Made by a program: the position numbers and the translations under genes. A DNA stretch of 64,000 nucleotides from Carnobacterium iners (lineage in GTDB: Bacteria > Bacillota > Bacilli > Lactobacillales > Carnobacteriaceae), in contig NZ_FXBJ01000002.1 in NCBI RefSeq assembly GCF_900177385.1, positions 810,001 to 874,000 of the forward strand. Direction: 5' to 3'. This document shows positions 53,340 to 64,000 of the stretch, piece after piece; the first letter of the stretch is position 1, and each line of letters starts with the position of its first letter. The notes under the pieces were generated by a model that was given only the letters and a program-made list of their open reading frames with translations, did no database searches and was not told the DNA's origin.

Positions 53340-54656
53340 ATGACTACATTGCACGAAAATCACTTGCTTTTCAATTCTAAAATGTCAATTTCACATAATG
53401 TTGGGAATCTTTCAACCGATTCTGGATTAATATTGGCTAAAGAGTTTATGCACAAAATCAATTTCACAAAAATTTTGAAAGAAAAACTCACTATCAAAGA
53501 TAGTCGCCTGTATTATAAGCACGACAACTATTCAATTATCGAATAATGACTATTCCAGTTAATTGCAGGATATAAGACAGATTCTTCAGCTGATATTTTA
53601 TCGAAAGATCCAATCTTCCAAAGTATTTTAGGCAAAGAAAGACTCGCTTCTCAGCCTTCAATATCTCGTTTGTGGGATCGATTAAGCCAAGAAAATATTA
53701 ATCAATTACAAGAAGTAAACCAAGTTTTAATTGATAAAGTTCGAACAACTCGGAATACAAATGAACTAATTTTCGATTTAGACTCAACACATTCAGATAC
53801 ATTTGGTTATCAAGAAAACACAAATTATAATACACACTATCAAACGAATGGTTATCATCCGCTGGTTGCTTTGGATGGCTTAACAGGAGATTTTTTGAAA
53901 GCAGAACTGCGTTCTGATAATATTTATACCTCTAACGGTGTGGGAGGTTTTGTTCGTCCACTTTTCGAACATTATCAAGAAACAACACCTGTAAATACAA
54001 TTCTAGTTCGAGCAGATAGTGGTTTTGCAACTCCTGATCTTTATGAAATATGTGAAGAATTCCAAAGTTTCTATGTTATTCGTTGAAAATCAAATCGTAA
54101 CTTAGGAAATATTGCTCAGCAATTTGTATTCATAGATGGTAACCATGACTGGACTAAAAAAGAAGTTCGTTATATTTCTACAATCTATCAAGCAAAGAGT
54201 TGGAAAAAACCAAGAAGGCTTTGTATCAAATCGACACGTGAAACTAATGAACTGATCGCTCGACATGAGTTCGTCCTAACTAATCTATCAGAAAATACCT
54301 CTGCAGAAATAGTCTTTGGAACTTACTCTAAAAGAGGAATGATGGAGAACTATATCAAGGAAGCTAAGAATGGATTCTATTTCGACAAAACGGATAGTCC
54401 AAGATTTTTAGAAAATCATGCCCGTATGATGATAAGCTTACTAGCTTATACTATTATTAATTTCATGGGAACACTCTGTTTTACAAAAGAAACCAAAGGT
54501 TTCCAAGTTTCAACTATTCGGTTGTTCTTGTTTAAAATAGCAGGCAAATTTGTTCGTTCAGGAAGAAAAACAATCATAAAGTTTAGTTCGTATCATGTTT
54601 ACCAAGAACTCTTCTATAAAATTCTACAGAACATTCACTATTTAAGGTGGCGATGA
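53340..54656 (+). pseudogene. IS1380-family transposase with in-frame stop codons
   Basis: One continuous frame of about 438 codons encodes an IS1380-type transposase: MTTLHENHLLFNSKMSISHN, AGYKTDSSADILSKDP, QPSISRLWDRL, ELIFDLDSTHSDTFGYQEN, TILVRADSGFATPDLYE, and MMENYIKEAKNGFYFDKTD. It is broken only by TAA at 53544, TGA at 53547 and TGA at 54084; the reading frame never shifts. The first two fit CAA and CGA codons changed by C to T. The element is inactive unless stops are read through. Confidence 0.85.
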
Positions 54657-55460
54657 TAGTCAAACTAGTAAAATTTTTAAATACAGAAAAATTTCACGGG
54701 ATCAGTCTGTCCAAAAAGCTACAATTTTCAGTTAAAAGATAATGATTTATAAAAAAAGAAGTAAAGAACAAAAAATAGCAAGATAATTTCGAAAGAAATA
54801 ACAAAGCACGAAATATACTAAGCTTTTGAAAAGTATGAATCATTTAGGCTAATATTGAAGATTTAAATATTGCCAATTAAAGGTATTCAACTAATCGATT
54901 ATATTTTAATTACAATTACCTATCAATAGAAGGATTTTATCCTCCTAAAAATTGAAGATTAGTCTTCGAATGTGTTCTTATAAAAAGAAGTCTTCCATTA
55001 TACCAGAAGATATTTATCTCCATTCACCAAATATGGCCACAATTTTAAAATTTGAAGCTACCACCAGACATCAAAATCCATCTGGATCATGTTCCCAAGG
55101 TGTTTTTACGATTATATCAATCGGTTGGTTTATCTTAACACTTATAAGCTCTAATATTTCAACGATTAAATCTGTGATATTAGTTTCCCATTCCATTGCA
55201 CATTTACTATCTTCTTGTTTAGAAATAAGTCTAGTCATGTTAATCATCTACTGATTAGTGATAGTCATATAAAAAGCGTTATTTTTTAGTTGTAATGTAA
55301 GTGCCCTTTATCTTCTTAATAAATTAATTCTTCAAGTAAATCACCTACTCTAACAAATATAGATTCAGATGATAGTGGTATTTTATTTTTTAACCATTAG
55401 TCTAAAATTGACGTTATCTAAGGAGGTCAAATATATTTTATAGGTGGAAATATATATAAA
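54657..55460. other. eroded AT-rich region before the bgl operon
   Basis: No supported gene. A 100-codon frame at 54952-55254 lacks a ribosome site and family resemblance, and the opposite strand has only short frames. Confidence 0.4.
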
Positions 55461-55494
55461 AACGCTTGCACTCATTTCAGCGCTATGTTATATT
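55457..55494 (+). promoter_or_regulatory. bgl operon promoter with cre-like overlap
   Basis: TTGCAC (55466-55471), 17-nt spacer, TATATT (55489-55494). On the reverse strand TGCAAGCGTTTTTA (55457-55470) resembles cre at about 12 of 14 positions and overlaps the -35, suiting CcpA repression. Confidence 0.7.
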
Positions 55495-55507
55495 AGTCGT
55501 AACAAAA

Positions 55508-55536
55508 GGATTGTTACTGCTTAGGCAGGCAAAACC
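55508..55536 (+). promoter_or_regulatory. RAT antiterminator site 1
   Basis: GGATTGTTACTG followed by GGCAGGCAAAACC is the classic ribonucleic antiterminator bound by LicT/BglG proteins. Its 3' end overlaps the ascending arm of the terminator that follows. Confidence 0.93.
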
Positions 55537-55605
55537 TAAATTGATTCGAATTGTTCTATTGAAGATAAATAGAGCCTTTGGGATGAGTTTAGGTTTTTTA
55601 TTTTC
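55531..55605 (+). terminator. conditional terminator in the licT leader
   Basis: AAACCTAAA pairs with TTTAGGTTT across a structured loop, followed by a T-rich run. Mutually exclusive with RAT site 1. Confidence 0.85.
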
Positions 55606-55636
55606 TATAGATGAAAGTAGGTGAACTAAGCGATAA

Positions 55637-56482
55637 ATGAGAATAGAGAAAGTGTTGAATAATAATGTCATTATTACTTTGACCGATAAGAATGAAGAGA
55701 TGGTAGTAATGGGACGAGGTATTGCGTTTCAACGTAAAGTCGGAGAAAAAATAGAAATAGAGAAAATAGAAAAAACGTTTGTTCCCGAGAGCGGAGAAAG
55801 TATTGAAACAATCTCTACTTTATTTAAAAAAATTGAACCAGAAATTATTGAAATTTCGGTAAATATTATTAAATACGCTCATGATATTTTAAAAACTAAA
55901 TTAAGTAATAATATTTATTTAACGTTAACAGATCATCTTAATTATGCAATACAAAGAACTCAAGAAGGAATTGAAATGAAAAACCCTTTAACTTGGGAAA
56001 TCAAAAAATTTTATAAAAAAGAATATGGAATTGGTTTAAAAGCACTAGAGAGTATTAAAACTAAACTCGGTATTATAATGAATGAAGATGAAGCAGCATC
56101 TATTGCATTGCATATAGTGAATGCCGAACAAGATGGTCAAGAACTTGGAACAACAATCAAAATGACTGAGATTGTTCAAGATATTTTAACTATTGTCAGG
56201 TTGCAATTTGGAACTGTTTTTGATGAAGACTCCTTTAACTACACGCGTTTTATCACTCATTTGCAGTATTTTGTACGTAGGATGTTAGAATATGTAGAAG
56301 CATCCCCCAGTGATGATTTCTTATTTGATCAGGTAAAGATAAAATATCCAAAAGCTTTTGAATGTACAAATAGAATAAATGACTATTTGGTAAGTAAGTA
56401 TCAAACGACATTATCAACAGATGAACAAGTTTACTTAACTATTCATATTCAGCGAGTAACAAGTGAACAGAAAACTAAATAA
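55637..56482 (+). CDS. licT: BglG/LicT-family transcriptional antiterminator
   Basis: 281 residues. N-terminal RNA-binding CAT domain (MRIEKVLNNNVIITLTD, VVMGRGIAFQRKVGEKI, about 1-55), then PRD1 and PRD2. All four regulatory histidines are present: His100 (LTDHLNYAI), His159 (IALHIVNA), His208 (FITHLQYF) and His270 (LTIHIQRV). The protein binds the RATs before its own gene and before bglP when the PTS is transporting beta-glucoside. ATG at 55637 directly follows TAAATG context; the ribosome site (GTAGGTG) is modest. Confidence 0.93.
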   Translation: MRIEKVLNNNVIITLTDKNEEMVVMGRGIAFQRKVGEKIEIEKIEKTFVPESGESIETISTLFKKIEPEIIEISVNIIKYAHDILKTKLSNNIYLTLTDHLNYAIQRTQEGIEMKNPLTWEIKKFYKKEYGIGLKALESIKTKLGIIMNEDEAASIALHIVNAEQDGQELGTTIKMTEIVQDILTIVRLQFGTVFDEDSFNYTRFITHLQYFVRRMLEYVEASPSDDFLFDQVKIKYPKAFECTNRINDYLVSKYQTTLSTDEQVYLTIHIQRVTSEQKTK

Positions 56483-56494
56483 ATCATCAATGAT

Positions 56495-56523
56495 GGATTG
56501 TTACTGGATAAACAGGCAAAACC
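56495..56523 (+). promoter_or_regulatory. RAT antiterminator site 2
   Basis: GGATTGTTACTGGATAAACA followed by GGCAAAACC, a second LicT site between licT and bglP. Confidence 0.92.
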
Positions 56524-56593
56524 TAAATTGATAGCTAGTGTATTTCCTATTTGGGAGAGAACTGTGCTATTGATTTGGGTTTTTCTTTTTTTA
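56519..56593 (+). terminator. conditional terminator before bglP
   Basis: AAACCTAAATTGATAGC pairs with GCTATTGATTTGGGTTT (with G-U pairs), followed by TTCTTTTTTT. Overlaps RAT site 2. Confidence 0.87.
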
Positions 56594-56601
56594 AAAACTA
56601 A

Positions 56602-61478
<4,877 letters not shown>

Positions 61479-61480
<2 letters not shown>

Positions 61481-61529
61481 ATAAGTAAAAGAGGTTAGGA
61501 TTTTTTATCCTAACCTCTTTTACTTATTT
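61479..61529 (+). terminator. very strong bidirectional terminator of the bgl operon
   Basis: Perfect 23-bp arms (61479-61501 and 61507-61529) with a T5 loop. The left arm overlaps the stop codon of the second bglA gene. Confidence 0.93.
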
Positions 61530-61656
61530 CAAAGAAATCTGTTGTATTGTCTGATTTGAGTGTGCCTATAAGCGCCATATACTAGGTGTTGATTTCATTG
61601 AGTTTACAGTGTCGATTGTAAAGTGTTTATTAAATGATTTGGGAACGAGGGATACT

Positions 61657-62367
61657 ATGAAGGTTGGTTATGCACGTGTGTCTATAATGGAACAAAATTT
61701 AAACCGACAATTAGAAGCATTAGAAAACGCTGGAGCAGAAAAAATATTGGGGAAAAATACAAATGATTGAGTAGAGCTAAAAGAAGCTCTGTAATTTCTG
61801 CGAGAACAAGATATACTAATAGTAGAGTCATTGGATCGTTTAGGACGAAACTATGATCATATTATTCAAATTGTTCAAGAACTTGATCAAAAAGAAATAG
61901 GACTAATGGTTTTAAACCTCCCTATTTTAAATCAAGAATTGGGGAATCCTAATTTACAAAAGTTGATTCGCGACATGATTGTTTAATTACTTTCTTGGAC
62001 AGCTGAAAATAAACAAGAAGAAATTAAACATAAATAACAACAAGGGATCGAAATTGCAAGGAAAAAAGGATATTATAAAGGGAGGCCTTTATAATATTCC
62101 GAGAACACAAGTAGTCCTAAAGATCGAATGACTTATCAAGTGATTGTAAGTAAATTAAAGCTTGAAGGGCCTGTTAAAAAGATTGCTGAAGAAACTGGAG
62201 TAACAAGAGATACTGTTTATAGAATAAAAAAAGAAAAAAGAAATCGATACCTGTATCAAGGACTTAAAAAGAACAAATCCAAAACTTGCGGAGTGAAGGA
62301 GCAACTATGGAACGATATTAAAAATGAGTCGGAGATCTACCGAGGCAAACAAGTTTCTAGTTTATGA
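61657..62367 (+). pseudogene. serine recombinase/resolvase broken only by in-frame stops
   Basis: One uninterrupted frame of 237 codons: MKVGYARVSIMEQNLNRQLE (catalytic Ser in RVS), LDRLGRNYDHIIQIV, LLSWTAENKQEEIKHK, GIEIARKKGYYKGRPL and the C-terminal helix-turn-helix KIAEETGVTRDTVYRIKKEK. It holds five premature stops at 61768 (TGA), 61792, 61984, 62035 and 62092 (TAA). Neighbouring residues and family consensus suggest Arg (CGA) or Gln (CAA) at these sites, so each is one C to T change. The helix-turn-helix third has a clean frame from 62128. Normal length is about 190-200, so this is a long member. Confidence 0.85.
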
Positions 62368-62457
62368 CTTAGGACTAGTAATAAATCAATACAAAAATCT
62401 GCTATTTAATTAAGGAACTACTGAAGATCGAAGGACAAAAAGATTAGTAACAATGAA

Positions 62458-63051
62458 ATGAAAGTTAAAAAACACATGCTTTTATTTTTAATTGCCTATA
62501 CTCCATTGCTAGGAGCGTGAAGTCCCTCAGCAGATGAGAATAGAGTAACGGAAAATTATTTAGGTGCAGAAACAACAGCAGAGAGTGCTCACACGATTGA
62601 GAGTACAGAATTTAAAGATCAAGATAGTTCTAAAGTATCCTCTTCAAACCAAACTGAAGATACAAAAGAATAAACAGATGAGGTTAGTCAGTCTGAAGAA
62701 GTAGAATCAGAGAAACTGATAGTTGGGTACAAAAAACTTATTGTTGACGTGGGTAGTCTGTCTGGACATAGAAAACCTAACGTACATGTAAATATTGGTT
62801 TTGGAAATCGAGTATGGGAAATTTACTAATGAATATGAACAACTTGTTCGTGTCACAGCAGACGTTATTATCTTTCAAGATGATATGATGGAACCCATTA
62901 AATCTAATCGAAGATATTATCATGATGAAGCGAAAATTTCAGGTGTTGAGCATTCAAACCTTGATAAAGTTCATGTGATTGTAGACTCTTTAGGTGGGGT
63001 ATCTAACGCCTACAATATTACTCTGCAAGATAGCAGACTAAGCCGACTATA
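62458..63051 (+). pseudogene. broken lipoprotein nuclease (DNA/RNA non-specific type)
   Basis: Starts MKVKKHMLLFLIAYTPLLGA followed by a stop where the lipobox Cys should be, then a Ser/Thr/Glu-rich linker with another stop after EDTKE. A frameshift near 62800 leads to a nuclease-like region: EYEQLVRVTADVIIFQ, RYYHDEAKISGVEHSN and VDSLGGVSNAYNITLQDS. The end is truncated by a stop after SRLSRL. A second relic of the same C-terminal block lies at 36.7 kb. Confidence 0.7.
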
Positions 63052-63162
63052 GGCACTAAGAAATATTTTTTTAAAGAGTTTCAAAATAGACGATTATTTT
63101 GTAAAAGGTTAGACTGAGCGTAACCCTAATAAGTTAATGGGTTCCATTATAGAGATGAAAGA

Positions 63163-64000
63163 TTGGAAGATATAAAAGCTATTACAGTATCAACTCCTCC
63201 CTATAATAAGGAGGCTGTTATTGGGCAGCTGCACAAAAAACTGGATTTAGTTTGTGGAAAACTTACCAAGTAGGAATTTGTTTTTTCATTTGTTAATGAT
63301 GGAAGTACAGATGAGACTCTTGAAAAGATTAAGAAACTGAGAAAGTCTGATTTGCGCATTCACTAAATTGATTTATCTAGAAATTTTGGAAAAGTAATTG
63401 CAATGTTAGCAGGTTTCGATAATGCAGTCGACGATGCAACAGTTATAACCGATGCGTATTTACAGCAGCCCCTTGGGTTAATTTAAGAAATGTTAAAATG
63501 GTGGGAATTGGGATATGATGATGTTTATACTATTCAAAAAGATTGTGATGGTAAATATTGGTTTAAAAAAAGCTGTTAAAATGGTATTATCAACTATTGT
63601 AAAAATTAGCTAAAGAAAAAGTTTATCCACTAGCTGGAAATTTTCAGTTACTAGATAAAAAATGCATATATGTCTTAGCAAAAATGCGTGAAAAAGAGCG
63701 ATACACAAAAGGCATGTACGGATGGATTGGCTTCAAAAAGAAAGGAATTACTTACATCGCTGAAACACAATTAGCTGGGGAAACCAAATGGAAATTTTCA
63801 TTATTAGTAAAATTAGGTTTAAATGATATTACTTCTTATAGTACGATTCCATTAAAAGTTTGGTCCGCTGTTGGTTTTGTTATTTCTTTTTTTCTTTTTC
63901 ATATTTACTGGTCGCATTAGCTAAAAAGCTAATGCATGGAAAAGACGTTCCAGGTTATGCTTCCACTATTGCGGGGGGGTTATTTATGGGAGATATCCAG
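63163..64000 (+). pseudogene. decayed GT2 bactoprenol glucosyltransferase (runs off the window)
   Basis: Frames spell DIKAITVSTPPYNKEAVIGQ, FVNDGSTDETLEKIKKL, IDLSRNFGKVIAMLAGFDNA, TDAYLQQPLGLI, MLKWWELGYDDVYTI, VYPLAGNFQLLDKK, YTKGMYGWIGFKKKGITYIA, ETQLAGETKWKFSLL and VPGYASTIAGG. This is the CsbB/GtrB-like glycosyltransferase family with C-terminal membrane helices, which glucosylates undecaprenyl phosphate for wall polymer decoration. In-frame stops after LTK, RIH and GLI and at least two frameshifts break it. Expected nucleotide-sugar and DxD-like sites are eroded (DAYLQ instead of DADLQ). Confidence 0.75.

Noticed and set aside
54952-55254. 100-aa ORF
   Set aside because: No ribosome site, unusual composition and no recognised motif; region is eroded.
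61657-62367. Stop-codon recoding as a reason for the in-frame stops
   Set aside because: TAA and TGA serve as normal terminators in the surrounding intact genes, and other relics nearby show ordinary frameshift decay.

Overview
The window comes from a low-G+C Gram-positive bacterium, most likely a lactic acid bacterium of the order Lactobacillales; gene content suggests Carnobacteriaceae (Carnobacterium-like), but this is inference. The evidence is AT-rich sequence, strong AGGAGG-type ribosome sites with many TTG/GTG starts, lipobox lipoproteins, cre-like sites, LicT/RAT antitermination, class Ib ribonucleotide reductase with NrdR boxes, and an msm-like sucrose phosphorylase locus. I see no tRNA, rRNA or CRISPR array. 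Broken genes and IS remnants are dense, so this looks like an accessory or plasmid-like region, or a strongly eroded chromosomal one.

0-6 kb: a metal/copper-type locus. A response regulator (cut by the window edge) is divergent from a multicopper oxidase, a SHOCT membrane protein, and DUF302 and DUF305 proteins, followed by a short adenylate kinase and a DUF1541 lipoprotein. 6-12 kb: a MurE-like Mur ligase, a DNA photolyase, and a cadmium transporter (cadD) behind a frameshifted cadC and an intact cadC-type operator. 12-14 kb: a PTS EIIC-like transporter with a ketopantoate-reductase-family enzyme. 14.4-19.3 kb: nrdI-nrdE-nrdF-nrdF behind two NrdR boxes; the first NrdF lacks a metal ligand. 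19.3-22.2 kb: a dead Crp/Fnr gene, a perfect FNR-type box, glyA, and an endonuclease III without its Fe-S cysteines. 22.6-24.7 kb: an NfeD-like protein and flotillin.

26-36.5 kb: an alpha-glucoside phosphorolysis locus with beta-phosphoglucomutase, a GH65 phosphorylase, an ABC importer (binding protein and two permeases, no ATPase), a LacI regulator and a GH13 sucrose-phosphorylase-type enzyme. Two identical 14-bp palindromes overlap the ribosome sites of pgmB and the GH65 gene. A perfect array of twelve 11-bp repeats separates lacI from gtfA. 37-41.5 kb: RpiR regulator divergent from GH4 glycosidase, a NagB-family protein and a cellobiose-type EIIC. 42.8-47.8 kb: a fasciclin lipoprotein and a second two-component/SHOCT metal-type module with a methyltransferase. 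55.4-61.5 kb: a classic bgl operon, RAT-licT-RAT-bglP-bglA-bglA.

Relics lie between and to the right of these units: two copies of one IS4-family element, an IS1380-family transposase with in-frame stops, serine recombinase remnants, two relics of a DNA/RNA nuclease, an agmatine deiminase relic, a lysophospholipase relic and a GT2 glucosyltransferase relic at the right edge. The most unusual points are the metal-ligand-deficient NrdF paired with a canonical one, the run of second-copy housekeeping-type enzymes that each lack a hallmark motif, the two-phosphorylase sugar locus, and the perfect 11-bp repeat array.
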